A DNA stretch of 64,000 nt from Fluviicola sp. (GTDB lineage Bacteria; Bacteroidota; Bacteroidia; Flavobacteriales_D; Crocinitomicaceae), in assembly GCA_020849495.1 (NCBI GenBank), contig JADLGD010000111.1, forward strand, positions 37,106 through 101,105, written 5' to 3'. Below, one piece after another: positions 1 to 8,153 of this stretch. A program made the position numbers and the translations under genes. The notes under the pieces were generated by a model, which was given only the letters and a program-made list of their open reading frames with translations, ran no database searches and had not been told where the DNA came from. The first letter of the stretch is position 1. Every line of letters begins with the position of its first letter.

Positions 1-386
1 AACAAAGTGATGATCAAAAACCCAACGGTCAATAATCCAGCTGAAATTAAGTAACCCAAACCACACAAAACGCCAATGGATGCGATGAACCAAATAAAGG
101 CAGCGCTGGTTACTCCAGTTACTTTATCGTGTTCCTTAAAAATAACACCACCTCCAAGAAAACCAATCCCTGTAATGATTTGACCGATTACTCGTGTTGG
201 ATCTGCAGTTCCTCCAAAACTAATTCCTACCAAGGTAAAAATGGTCACTCCAACACAAATCAACACGTGTGTGCGAATACCAGCTACTTTGTTTTTCATT
301 TCACGTTCGATGCCTACTACACCTCCGCAAACGGTAGCTACTCCAATTTCAGGCAACATTTTCAATAAAAAATCCAGTTCTTGCAT
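1..386 (-). CDS. MgtC/SapB family membrane protein (3' end outside window)
   Basis: The frame opens at ATG 386 and runs off the left edge, giving 128 residues. It shows the MgtC-type N-terminus: a first hydrophobic helix, then GGVVGIEREMKNKVAGIRTH (about residues 21-40), followed by further helices containing a GIGFLGGGVIFKE stretch typical of the family. MgtC-like proteins are inner-membrane proteins; some modulate the F-type ATPase or help survival at low magnesium, but the biochemical role of environmental members is mostly unknown. It lies 34 bases downstream of the arsC-like gene on the same strand and may be co-transcribed with it. The family call is firm; the function is not. Confidence 0.85.
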   Translation of the reverse strand, partial: MQELDFLLKMLPEIGVATVCGGVVGIEREMKNKVAGIRTHVLICVGVTIFTLVGISFGGTADPTRVIGQIITGIGFLGGGVIFKEHDKVTGVTSAAFIWFIASIGVLCGLGYLISAGLLTVGFLIITL

Positions 387-420
387 GCTTCGATTTTTGA
401 ATTACTGTTCAACAAATAGA

Positions 421-774
421 TTATAAAATGGTCGTTACCAATACTGGTGGACGACCTATCACAGCTTTATTTCCGTTAATTACAATCGGTCGTTCGATCA
501 AAACAGGATGCTCTACCATCGCTTGAATCCATTGGTCAGCAGAAAGTGTTTTTCCTTTGTAGTTTTCTTTGAAAACGGTTTCACCTGTTCGCAACAAAGC
601 TTGCGGCTCGATACCCAATTTTGCAATCAGTGCTTTCAGGGAATCAAAGCTTGGAGCGTCTTTTAAATATTCGACCACTTCAATCTCACAATTTACCTCA
701 TTGAGTAAACCCAGTGCTTCTCTACTTTTTGAACAACGAGGGTTATGGAAAATAATGATTTTATCTGCTGCCAT
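421..774 (-). CDS. arsC: Arsenate reductase, ArsC family (glutaredoxin-dependent type)
   Basis: The product is a 117-residue thioredoxin-fold protein of the ArsC/Spx superfamily. The active-site motif HNPRCSKSR places the nucleophilic cysteine at C14. Arginines R62 (LLRTGE), R95 (IERPIV) and R108 (IGRPP) match the three arginines that hold arsenate in the plasmid R773 ArsC enzyme, which favours a true arsenate reductase over the Spx and YffB relatives. The length is normal and the start is the only good ATG. No ars efflux pump or ArsR repressor is adjacent; the neighbours are ilvA upstream (stop 24 bases away) and an MgtC-like gene downstream. A general thiol-redox role remains possible. Confidence 0.85.
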   Translation of the reverse strand: MAADKIIIFHNPRCSKSREALGLLNEVNCEIEVVEYLKDAPSFDSLKALIAKLGIEPQALLRTGETVFKENYKGKTLSADQWIQAMVEHPVLIERPIVINGNKAVIGRPPVLVTTIL

Positions 775-797
775 GTTTTGTGTTTTGACAAATATAC

Positions 798-2042
798 TTA
801 ACCAATCAATTGATTGAACAAGGTAAAATTGTCATTCAGGTATTCAAATTGAAATCCTTGTTGGTGCAAACGTTCTTTTAATCCTTCCAATTTATCAGCT
901 GCTGGTAATTCGATACCTACCACCGCAGGGCCACTTTCCCGATTGTTTTTTTGTGAAAATTGGAAATGCGTGATGTCATCTTCCGCTTGCAACACATCCG
1001 AAACGAAAGCTTTCAAAGCCCCTGGTCGTTGCGGAAATTCAATCAAGAAATAATGTTTTTTTCCGAGGTATAACAAGGCTCTTTCTTGAATTTCAGGCAT
1101 TCTGAAAATGTCGTTGTTGCTTCCACTCACCACACAAACAAGCGTTTTTCCTTGAAATTGTTCCGCATACAGTTCTGCAGCTGCGATGGTCAAAGCTCCT
1201 GCTGGTTCTACAACCAAAGCCTCTTCATTGTACAAACGCAAAATTGTAGCACACACTTTCCCTTCTGGAACGGTCAACACCTCATCCAATCCGCTTTTAC
1301 AAATGGAAAAAGTTGTTGACCCAACTTGTTGAACAGCTGCCCCATCAACAAATTTATCGATCTGTTCCAAGCGGGTAACTTTACCGTTTTCAATTGATTT
1401 TTTCATGGTAGGTGCTCCAGCAGGTTCAACGCCTATGATTGTTGTTTCAGGATACAATTGTTTGAAATAAGAAATGACTCCTGCAGCTAAACCACCTCCG
1501 CCAATAGGCACTAAAATAACATCCGGCACGGCTTCCATTTGTTGGGCAATTTCTAAACCCACAGTAGCTTGTCCTGCAATGATTCGTTCATCATCGAAGG
1601 GATGAACAAAACAACAATTTGTTTCATTTTCATACTTTTTGGCCGCTAAAAAAGCAGCGTCAAAAGTTTCTCCAGCTAGGCGAATTTCAACCCATGATTG
1701 ACCAAAGCGTTTTACAGCAGCAATCTTTTGCTTCGGTGTTGTTTCAGGCATAAAGATTACACCTTTCACCTGCATGAGTGCACAGGCAAATGCTACGCCT
1801 TGCGCATGATTTCCCGCACTTGCACAAACAACTCCAGCCGTTTTTTCAGCTTCGCTTAATCCTGACATCAAGTTGTAAGCACCGCGGATTTTATAAGAAC
1901 GAACTACTTGGGTATCTTCACGCTTCAACCACACCGATCCTTTGGTCAAATTAGAAAGCGTTTCATTGTAAACAAGCGGGGTAACTGGTATTACCCCTTC
2001 TCGCTGTTGATGTGCCGCTTCAATTTTATCTATTCCGACCAT
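798..2042 (-). CDS. ilvA: Threonine ammonia-lyase (threonine deaminase), short form
   Basis: This enzyme converts threonine to 2-oxobutanoate, the committed step to isoleucine, using PLP. I chose ATG 2042 (414 residues) over an upstream in-frame start because the protein then begins MVGIDKIEAAHQQ, as relatives do, and overlaps the end of ilvC by 13 bases. The PLP lysine is K51 in SYKIRGAYN, the phosphate loop is GGGGLAAG (181-188), and SAGNHAQG lies at 75-82. A single ACT-like regulatory domain occupies about 328-414, as in the Bacillus-type enzyme; E. coli IlvA is longer with a doubled domain. It is the last gene of the ilv operon. Isoleucine feedback is expected from the family but is not demonstrable here. 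Confidence 0.95.
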   Translation of the reverse strand: MVGIDKIEAAHQQREGVIPVTPLVYNETLSNLTKGSVWLKREDTQVVRSYKIRGAYNLMSGLSEAEKTAGVVCASAGNHAQGVAFACALMQVKGVIFMPETTPKQKIAAVKRFGQSWVEIRLAGETFDAAFLAAKKYENETNCCFVHPFDDERIIAGQATVGLEIAQQMEAVPDVILVPIGGGGLAAGVISYFKQLYPETTIIGVEPAGAPTMKKSIENGKVTRLEQIDKFVDGAAVQQVGSTTFSICKSGLDEVLTVPEGKVCATILRLYNEEALVVEPAGALTIAAAELYAEQFQGKTLVCVVSGSNNDIFRMPEIQERALLYLGKKHYFLIEFPQRPGALKAFVSDVLQAEDDITHFQFSQKNNRESGPAVVGIELPAADKLEGLKERLHQQGFQFEYLNDNFTLFNQLIG

Positions 2043-3091
2043 ACAGTAGTTGTTGTTGGACGCAATTGTCTGACAGCTCTTCCTGTTTGCCACAATTCAG
2101 ATTCGCGGATTTCAGTCAATTCTTTATCCAAAGTATCACGATAATCAGCCTTACTTCCTTCTTCGATCACTCGTTTTGCTTCTCTTCCTGATTTCACCTC
2201 ATCGTACAACGATTCAAACACTGGAAGGGCTGCATCACGGAATTTACCTTTCCAGTCCAAGGCACCGCGTTGAGCAGTTACAGAAGTGTTGGCATACATC
2301 CAATCCATTCCTTTTTCTGCCACTAAAGGCATTAAACTTTGGGTCAATTCTTCCACTGTTTCATTGAAAGCTTCAGAAGGAGAATGTCCGTTTTTTCGCA
2401 ACACTTGGTACTGTGCTTCAAACATTCCTGCCAAAGCACCCATTAAGATCCCACGCTCTCCTGTCAAATCAGAATACACTTCTTTTTTGAAATCCGTTTC
2501 GAACAAGTAACCCGAACCTACTCCAATTCCTAAAGCGATAGCCGTTTGCATGGCATTTCCAGAAACATCTTGGTAAACAGCCACACTGGAATTGATTCCT
2601 TGTCCTTGTAGAAATAAACGGCGTAAAGAAGTACCGGAACCTTTAGGAGCTACTAAAACCACATCAATATCTGCAGGTGGAACAATACCTGTTTGCTCAT
2701 GAAAAGTGATGCCGAAACCGTGAGAAAAATAAAGCGTTTTTCCTTTTGTTAAAAATGGTTTTACGTGTTTCCAAGCATCAATTTGTCCAGCATCCGATAG
2801 TAAATAACATACGATTGAAGCTTGTTGACATGCTTCTTCAATTGAAAACAAGTTTTCACCTGGAACCCAACCATCTTCAACTGCTTTTGCCCAACTTTTT
2901 CCCCCTTCACGTTGACCAACGATCACGTTAAATCCATTGTCTTTTAAATTAAGCGATTGACCCGGACCTTGTACGCCATAACCAATCACCGCGATTGTGT
3001 CGTTTTTTAATGTTGAAAGTGCTTTTTCTAAAGGAAATTCATCGCGGGTTACAACGGTTTCGTTTACTCCGCCAAAATTGATTGTTGCCAT
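2030..3091 (-). CDS. ilvC: Ketol-acid reductoisomerase (NADP+)
   Basis: This 353-residue short-form enzyme isomerises and reduces acetolactate or acetohydroxybutyrate in valine and isoleucine synthesis. The Rossmann loop is GYGVQGPGQ (37-45), the catalytic histidine lies in SHGFGI (H124), APKGSGT lies at 148-154, and the metal ligands D208 and E212 sit in YSDLTGERG. The loop reads GVQGPGQ where the E. coli and Bacillus enzymes have a GSQGHA-like sequence; the position matters for cofactor contact, and I believe this variant is normal in Bacteroidota. It starts 11 bases after ilvH and its 3' end overlaps ilvA, so translation of the two is probably coupled. Confidence 0.97.
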   Translation of the reverse strand: MATINFGGVNETVVTRDEFPLEKALSTLKNDTIAVIGYGVQGPGQSLNLKDNGFNVIVGQREGGKSWAKAVEDGWVPGENLFSIEEACQQASIVCYLLSDAGQIDAWKHVKPFLTKGKTLYFSHGFGITFHEQTGIVPPADIDVVLVAPKGSGTSLRRLFLQGQGINSSVAVYQDVSGNAMQTAIALGIGVGSGYLFETDFKKEVYSDLTGERGILMGALAGMFEAQYQVLRKNGHSPSEAFNETVEELTQSLMPLVAEKGMDWMYANTSVTAQRGALDWKGKFRDAALPVFESLYDEVKSGREAKRVIEEGSKADYRDTLDKELTEIRESELWQTGRAVRQLRPTTTTVWSE

Positions 3092-3102
3092 AATTTTATT
3101 TT

Positions 3103-3630
3103 TTAAAAGGTTGTGTTTAATTCGTGTAAATAACTCTCTAATGTTTTCATCGGTTTAGTAACCGCTACTCTACCTGAACGCGAAAATTCAAGTACTTTGA
3201 AAGCTCGTAAATCTTTCACCAATTGTTGAATTGCCTGTTCGTGACCTGTTAATTCAAAAACCACGTATTCACTAGAAACAGCTAGCATTCGTGCATTGTG
3301 TTTTCGAATTAACTGTTCCAGTTCAGGCATTTTCGCATCATCCATTGCTGTTTTCACCAAAGCCAATTCTTGGTAAACAATGTCTGCATCTGCATGGTAA
3401 AAGGCTTTTAGGACCTCCACTTGTTTTTCCAATTGAGCGACTACTTTTTTCACCAAATCTTCTGATTCTCTCACCACAATGGTGTAGCGGTAAACATCCT
3501 CTACTTCCGTTTCTGATGCGGTGATGCTATCAATGTTGATGTGTCTTCTAGTAAAAATGATGGTCAATCGGTTCAAGATACCGATCGTGTTTTCTGTAAA
3601 AACAGAAATGTTGTATCGTTGCTTTTCCAT
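3103..3630 (-). CDS. ilvH: Acetolactate synthase, small regulatory subunit
   Basis: The 175-residue protein is the regulatory partner of the large subunit encoded just upstream. An N-terminal ACT domain (about residues 5-80; FTENTIGILNRLTIIFTRRH) would bind valine, and a second domain fills the C-terminal half. The start codon lies one base after the ilvB stop, so the two subunits are probably made together. The E. coli genes for this subunit are ilvN, ilvH and ilvM; ilvH (or ilvN) is used for the single-isozyme version and the symbol choice is conventional. Confidence 0.93.
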   Translation of the reverse strand: MEKQRYNISVFTENTIGILNRLTIIFTRRHINIDSITASETEVEDVYRYTIVVRESEDLVKKVVAQLEKQVEVLKAFYHADADIVYQELALVKTAMDDAKMPELEQLIRKHNARMLAVSSEYVVFELTGHEQAIQQLVKDLRAFKVLEFSRSGRVAVTKPMKTLESYLHELNTTF

Positions 3631-3631
3631 G

Positions 3632-5332
3632 TTAATTCAAACGTATTTCGGCAACAGATGCGCCAGTTTCTACCATTGGGAATACATTGTCTTCTTGCTT
3701 CACCACACATTCGAGTAAATAACTATCAGGAGAAGAAAGAAAATCGTTCAGGACACTTTCCAGGGCTTCTCTTTCATGAACTTGTTTTGCTTCCACCCCA
3801 TAAGCTGCGGCAATTGCACAAAAATTGGGGTTGACAATTTCAGTAAACGAATAGCGACGATCAAAAAACAATTGTTGCCATTGACGCACCATCCCCAAAA
3901 AGTTGTTGTTCAGAATCAAGATTTTTACTTTTAGTTGGAACTGTAAAATGGTTCCCAATTCTTGCAGAGTCATTTGAAAACCACCATCTCCAATGATTGC
4001 GACAACCGTTTTTTCAGGAGCTCCTAAACTTGCACCGATTGCTGCTGGCAAACCAAATCCCATGGTACCCAAGCCACCTGAAGTGACATTCGTTCTTGGA
4101 TCTTGGTAATGAAAATAGCGTGCTGTAACCATTTGGTGTTGACCCACATCCGTCACTACAATCAAATCATTTCGTTTTTTATTCAATTCAGACAAGCGGT
4201 GAACCACCTCTGCCATGCGCAAACTTTCTTCTTCAGGATGTATCGCCGCAGAAATGATTTCATCTTGTTCTACTTGCTCCAAATCTCGGAATTGTTGTAA
4301 CCATTGACCGTGATTGCGATTTTCAACACGCTTTGTCAATTCAACCAGTGCTGTTTTAGCATCTGCATGAATGGCTACATCAGCTGGGATGATTTTATTC
4401 AACTCCGCAGCATCAATGTCAACATGAATCACTTTTGCTTGTTTGGCATAACGAGCAACATCACCTGTTACCCGATCATCGAAGCGCATTCCAATTGCCA
4501 ACAACACATCGCACTCATTCGTAAGTACATTAGGTGCATAATTCCCATGCATTCCTAAATAACCAACATACTGCGGATGGTCCGCTGGAAAAGCACCCAA
4601 GCCAAGTAAGGTAGATGCTACAGGAATTCCAGTTTTATCTGCAAAATCCATTAATGCATCTTCCGCTTCACTCAATAAAATTCCTTGACCGATGAGTAAA
4701 TAAGGTTTATGAGCAGCGTTCAATAGTTCAGCCGCCGATTGGATAGCATCCATTGACATTTTTGGCTGTGGAACATAGCTGCGAATACTCGTACAAGCTT
4801 GATAAGTAAAATCGCATTTACCGAATTGAGCATCTTTGGTAATATCCACTAAAACTGGACCTGGTCGACCAGTACGAGCTATGTAAAATGCTTTTGCCAA
4901 TGCGGGTGCAATGTCTTCTGCTCTTGTTACTTGAACATTCCATTTGGTCACAGGCATTGAAATTCCAATCACATCCGTTTCTTGAAATGCATCCGTTCCT
5001 AATAGATGAGAAGCAACTTGTCCGGTGATACAAACAACTGGTGTAGAATCAATCATTGCATCAGCCAAACCTGTTATGAGATTCGTAGCTCCAGGGCCAG
5101 AAGTTGCGAAGACAACCCCTGTTTGTTTACTCACTCTTGCAAACCCTTGAGCAGCATGGATGGCACCTTGTTCATGACGGACTAAAATGTGTTTGATTTC
5201 ATCTTTGAAATCGTACAATGCATCGTAAATGGGCATGATTGCACCACCTGGGTAACCAAAAATTGTTTGAACTTTTTCTTCGCGCAAACAGTGCATGACT
5301 GCTTCTGCGCCTGTAAGTTGTTTTGTTTTCAT
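3632..5332 (-). CDS. ilvB: Acetolactate synthase, large catalytic subunit
   Basis: The 566-residue ThDP/FAD enzyme joins pyruvate to pyruvate or 2-oxobutanoate, the first common step of valine/leucine and isoleucine synthesis. The N-terminal PYR domain contains [13 protein letters not shown] and the catalytic glutamate E54 in [13 protein letters not shown]. The central domain follows, and the C-terminal PP domain has the GDGGFQM start of the ThDP-binding motif, ending in [12 protein letters not shown]. Length and motif spacing are those of a complete AHAS. It begins one base after the ilvD stop and is followed one base later by ilvH. Confidence 0.97.
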   Translation of the reverse strand: MKTKQLTGAEAVMHCLREEKVQTIFGYPGGAIMPIYDALYDFKDEIKHILVRHEQGAIHAAQGFARVSKQTGVVFATSGPGATNLITGLADAMIDSTPVVCITGQVASHLLGTDAFQETDVIGISMPVTKWNVQVTRAEDIAPALAKAFYIARTGRPGPVLVDITKDAQFGKCDFTYQACTSIRSYVPQPKMSMDAIQSAAELLNAAHKPYLLIGQGILLSEAEDALMDFADKTGIPVASTLLGLGAFPADHPQYVGYLGMHGNYAPNVLTNECDVLLAIGMRFDDRVTGDVARYAKQAKVIHVDIDAAELNKIIPADVAIHADAKTALVELTKRVENRNHGQWLQQFRDLEQVEQDEIISAAIHPEEESLRMAEVVHRLSELNKKRNDLIVVTDVGQHQMVTARYFHYQDPRTNVTSGGLGTMGFGLPAAIGASLGAPEKTVVAIIGDGGFQMTLQELGTILQFQLKVKILILNNNFLGMVRQWQQLFFDRRYSFTEIVNPNFCAIAAAYGVEAKQVHEREALESVLNDFLSSPDSYLLECVVKQEDNVFPMVETGASVAEIRLN

Positions 5333-5333
5333 A

Positions 5334-7007
5334 TTATAAATCTGTTACACAACCTTCTGAAGCACTTGAAACTGTTTTCAAGTATTTGTAAAGCACGCCT
5401 TGTTTTACTTTGGGTTCAGGTTGCAGCCAAGATGCTTTTCGTTGTTCCAGTTCTGATTGACTCACATTGAGATGCAAGGTATTTGTACGAGCATCAATTG
5501 AAATAACATCGCCATCTTGAACCAATGCAATGGGTCCACCATCAAACGCTTCAGGAGTGATATGACCAACCACAAAACCGTGTGAGCCTCCAGAAAATCT
5601 TCCATCGGTAATCAATGCCACTTTATCTCCCAAACCTGCTCCCATGATGGCAGAAGTTGGTTTGAGCATTTCCGGCATTCCAGGTCCACCTTTTGGTCCA
5701 CAATTTCGAATGACGACAACTGTTCCAGGAACAATTTTAGCACTTCTTACAGCAGTTATCACATCAGCTTCATCTTCAAAAACCATTGCTTTCCCTGAAA
5801 AAGTATGACCTTCTTTCCCAGATATTTTTGCTACTGCCCCTTTTGGAGCAAGATTTCCAAACAACATTTGTAAATGTCCATTTGCAGCAATTGGGTCTTC
5901 AATTTTTCGGATCACATCTTGATCTAAGGGTAAATCAGGAACTTCTGCTAAATTTTCAGCAAGCGTTTTTCCTGTAACGGTTAAACATTTACCATCCAAT
6001 AAGCCTTGATGCCACAAGTATTTCATCAGAGCTGGTACACCGCCAATTCGGTGCACATCTTCCATCAAATATTTTCCACTTGGTTTTAAATCTGCCAATA
6101 CAGGAATACGATCTGAAACAGCCTGAAAATCTTTCAAGGTCAAAGTAATTCCTACTGAATGAGCCATTGCTATTAGATGCAAGACTGCATTCGTAGATCC
6201 ACCCAAAACTGTCACCACAATCATCGCATTTTCAAAGGCTCTTCGCGTCATGATATCACGAGGTTTGATGTCTTTTTCCAATAAAAGTCGCATTGCTCTA
6301 CCAGCATCTAAACATTCCTGTTGTTTTTCAGGGCTCAAAGCAGGATTGGAAGAGGAATAAGGCAAACTCATACCTAAAGCTTCTACAGAAGCAGCCATCG
6401 TATTTGCCGTGTACATTCCACCACAAGCACCTGCACCTGGACAAGCATTTTTAATGATTCCTTTGAAATCCTCTGGTGTCATTTTTCCATCCAAACGTTG
6501 ACCTAAAGCTTCGAAAGCAGAGACAATGTTGAGTGATTGACCTTTGTATTTTCCTGAATGGATCGTTCCTCCATAAAGCATGATTGCAGGTCTGTTTAGT
6601 CGACCCATCGCAATGACAGAACCGGGCATGTTTTTATCACAACCAACAACTGCTATCATTCCGTCATACCATTGAGCACCCATGACCGTTTCAATGGAAT
6701 CCGCTATCACATCTCTGGATACCAAAGAATAACGCATACCAGAAGTCCCGTTCGAAATACCATCACTCACACCAATGGAATGAAAAATCAAGCCCACCAT
6801 GTTTTTTTGTTGTACTCCTTCTTTGGCCACTTTTGCCAAATCATTCAAATGCATGTTACAGGTATTACCTTCGTAGCCAGTACTAACAATTCCTACTTGC
6901 GCTTTCGTAAAATCGGCATCTGAAAAACCGATTCCGTACAACATGGCTTGAGCAGCAGGTTGAGTTTCATCTTGAGTGATGGTTTTACTGTATTTATTTA
7001 GTTCCAT
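5334..7007 (-). CDS. ilvD: Dihydroxy-acid dehydratase
   Basis: The enzyme removes water from 2,3-dihydroxy-3-methylpentanoate or -butanoate, the third shared step of isoleucine and valine synthesis. I use ATG 7007 (557 residues), two bases after the ilvE stop; a TTG two codons upstream is a less likely start. Three conserved cysteines expected to hold the iron-sulfur cluster are visible: C50 (EGNTCNMHL), C123 (GCDKNMPG) and C195 ([14 protein letters not shown]). The C-terminal region includes [11 protein letters not shown], a family hallmark. It belongs to the IlvD/Edd family; the ilv context excludes the Edd (phosphogluconate) alternative. Confidence 0.97.
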   Translation of the reverse strand: MELNKYSKTITQDETQPAAQAMLYGIGFSDADFTKAQVGIVSTGYEGNTCNMHLNDLAKVAKEGVQQKNMVGLIFHSIGVSDGISNGTSGMRYSLVSRDVIADSIETVMGAQWYDGMIAVVGCDKNMPGSVIAMGRLNRPAIMLYGGTIHSGKYKGQSLNIVSAFEALGQRLDGKMTPEDFKGIIKNACPGAGACGGMYTANTMAASVEALGMSLPYSSSNPALSPEKQQECLDAGRAMRLLLEKDIKPRDIMTRRAFENAMIVVTVLGGSTNAVLHLIAMAHSVGITLTLKDFQAVSDRIPVLADLKPSGKYLMEDVHRIGGVPALMKYLWHQGLLDGKCLTVTGKTLAENLAEVPDLPLDQDVIRKIEDPIAANGHLQMLFGNLAPKGAVAKISGKEGHTFSGKAMVFEDEADVITAVRSAKIVPGTVVVIRNCGPKGGPGMPEMLKPTSAIMGAGLGDKVALITDGRFSGGSHGFVVGHITPEAFDGGPIALVQDGDVISIDARTNTLHLNVSQSELEQRKASWLQPEPKVKQGVLYKYLKTVSSASEGCVTDL

Positions 7008-7009
7008 GA

Positions 7010-7900
7010 TCAAACGTGTAATTGATGGTATTCATTCACAGAAACGCGCATGCGGTAGCGCAATTGGATCAAATGGCTCACGCTGTCTTCCCAATTGAAA
7101 GGAAAGGTGTAATCATCTAACGATTTTAGTCCAGCTACTTCAGCAGCCGTTCCACAGAAAAATGCAGCATCGGCAGTTTTTACCTCATCTGCAGTGAAAA
7201 AGCGTTCTTCTACAGGTATTTCGAGTTCTTTTGCCAATTCAAAAACAGTAGCACGAGTAATTCCTGAGAGGATGTTACCAAGAGGAGCTGTGACTAATTT
7301 TCCGTCTTTTTCAAAAAAGAAATTTGCGCCAGGACCTTCAGCAATGTTTCCATTCATGTCTGTCAAAAGTGCTTCATCAAACCCTCTTTGTTTTGCTTCT
7401 GTTGTAGCCAAAATACTATTGGTGTAATGTCCAACAACTTTTGCTTCCACATGACAAGCTTTCGGATTCGGTCTTTGATAAGGAGAAAGGCTTACTCGTA
7501 GTAACTGATCACCTAAATAATTGGCCCATTCCCAAGCCATGATGACAACATGTACCTCATCTGTTGGAGAAAGTGACATATTGTTTCCTAAATACACCAA
7601 TGGTCGGATATACGCATCTGTCAAATTATTTCTTCGTAACAATTCATAGGTAATTGCTTCTAATTCAGCAGATGAATAAGGCAAATTGATGTGCATCATT
7701 TTAGCTGAATAGTGCAAACGATCAAAATGCTCTTTGGCTTTAAAAATACGTGTCCCGTCTTCCGTGTCGTAAGAGCGAATCCCCTCAAACACACCGTTTC
7801 CATAATGCATGGTTTGGTTATACAAAGATGCAGTAGCATCTGAAGCTTTGACAAATTTTCCATTGAGGAAAAGCACCGTGTTGTTGTTAAAATAACTCAT
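7010..7900 (-). CDS. ilvE: Branched-chain amino acid aminotransferase
   Basis: This 296-residue class IV PLP aminotransferase performs the last step to isoleucine, valine and leucine using glutamate. The PLP lysine is K154 in [11 protein letters not shown], followed by the signature region with [13 protein letters not shown]. The N-terminal [14 protein letters not shown] is typical of bacterial IlvE rather than D-amino acid aminotransferase. It is the first structural gene of the ilv operon. Its start codon lies 14 bases after the end of the U-tract of the attenuator described separately, so its transcription, and that of the five genes behind it, is expected to depend on read-through of that terminator. 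Confidence 0.96.
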   Translation of the reverse strand: MSYFNNNTVLFLNGKFVKASDATASLYNQTMHYGNGVFEGIRSYDTEDGTRIFKAKEHFDRLHYSAKMMHINLPYSSAELEAITYELLRRNNLTDAYIRPLVYLGNNMSLSPTDEVHVVIMAWEWANYLGDQLLRVSLSPYQRPNPKACHVEAKVVGHYTNSILATTEAKQRGFDEALLTDMNGNIAEGPGANFFFEKDGKLVTAPLGNILSGITRATVFELAKELEIPVEERFFTADEVKTADAAFFCGTAAEVAGLKSLDDYTFPFNWEDSVSHLIQLRYRMRVSVNEYHQLHV

Positions 7901-7914
7901 GTTGAAAATTGATT

Positions 7915-7948
7915 AAATAAAAAAACCATCCCCCTTGCGAGGAATGGT
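7915..7948 (-). terminator. ilv operon attenuator (intrinsic terminator in the leader)
   Basis: Read on the minus strand, ACCAUUCC (7948-7941) pairs with GGGAUGGU, an eight-pair stem with one G-U, followed by seven uridines. It lies between the leader peptide and ilvE. The 5' arm can instead pair with UGAGGUUGGU (7989-7980): GAGG with CCUC and UGGU with ACCA, separated by a small internal loop, so the terminator and an antiterminator are mutually exclusive. The pairing was worked out by hand and no folding energy was computed. Confidence 0.85.
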
Positions 7949-7994
7949 GTACCTAAAACTGCTTTATGTTTTATTCTATACCAACCTCATTCAG

Positions 7995-8057
7995 TCATGT
8001 TCCAATAATGGAAATGACGCTAATAATGTTGTTGATATGGAATGCGTTGAATTTCAT
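7995..8057 (-). CDS. ilv operon leader peptide
   Basis: A 20-codon frame upstream of ilvE encodes MKFNAFHINNIISVISIIGT. Six of the 20 residues are isoleucine (positions 8, 11, 12, 15, 17, 18) and one is valine; there is no leucine. Such a peptide ahead of an isoleucine/valine operon, with a terminator 46 bases after its stop, is the arrangement of a classical attenuation leader. The stop codon is five bases before the antiterminator strand (7989-7980). Codons 8-9 (AUCAAC) can pair with GUUGGU of that strand, which would supply the protector pairing. A ribosome stalled at the isoleucine codons would cover this segment and allow antitermination. The product has no other expected function. Confidence 0.85.
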   Translation of the reverse strand: MKFNAFHINNIISVISIIGT

Positions 8058-8075
8058 TTTTTCTCTTTTTGAAAG

Positions 8076-8112
8076 TCAGACATACACTGTCTCTTCACCA
8101 GTATATGTCTGA
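8076..8112. repeat. 14-bp inverted repeat at the 5' end of the ilv leader
   Basis: Two 14-base arms (8076-8089 and 8099-8112) are inverted copies with one difference, which is a G-U pair in the minus-strand RNA. The loop is nine bases. No U-tract follows on either strand, so it does not look like a terminator. It sits at the expected transcription start of the ilv leader and could be a 5' stabilising hairpin or a repressor operator. Confidence 0.7.
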
Positions 8113-8121
8113 ACTTTACAT

Positions 8122-8151
8122 TTAATGTAGCTTCGTAGTTGTGTGTGACAA
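8122..8151 (-). promoter_or_regulatory. Candidate promoter of the ilv operon
   Basis: On the minus strand TTG (8151-8149) is followed after 19 bases by TACATTAA (8129-8122), a six-of-eight match counting the two free positions to the Bacteroidota -7 element TAnnTTTG. Transcription would start close to the 8076-8112 hairpin, about 60 bases before the leader peptide. The match is imperfect. Confidence 0.45.
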
Positions 8152-8153
8152 GA

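Noticed and set aside
5189..5470. Plus-strand reading frame of 93 codons across the ilvB/ilvD junction
   Set aside because: It lies antisense to two certain genes, has cysteine/phenylalanine-rich non-protein-like composition, and no promoter or family.
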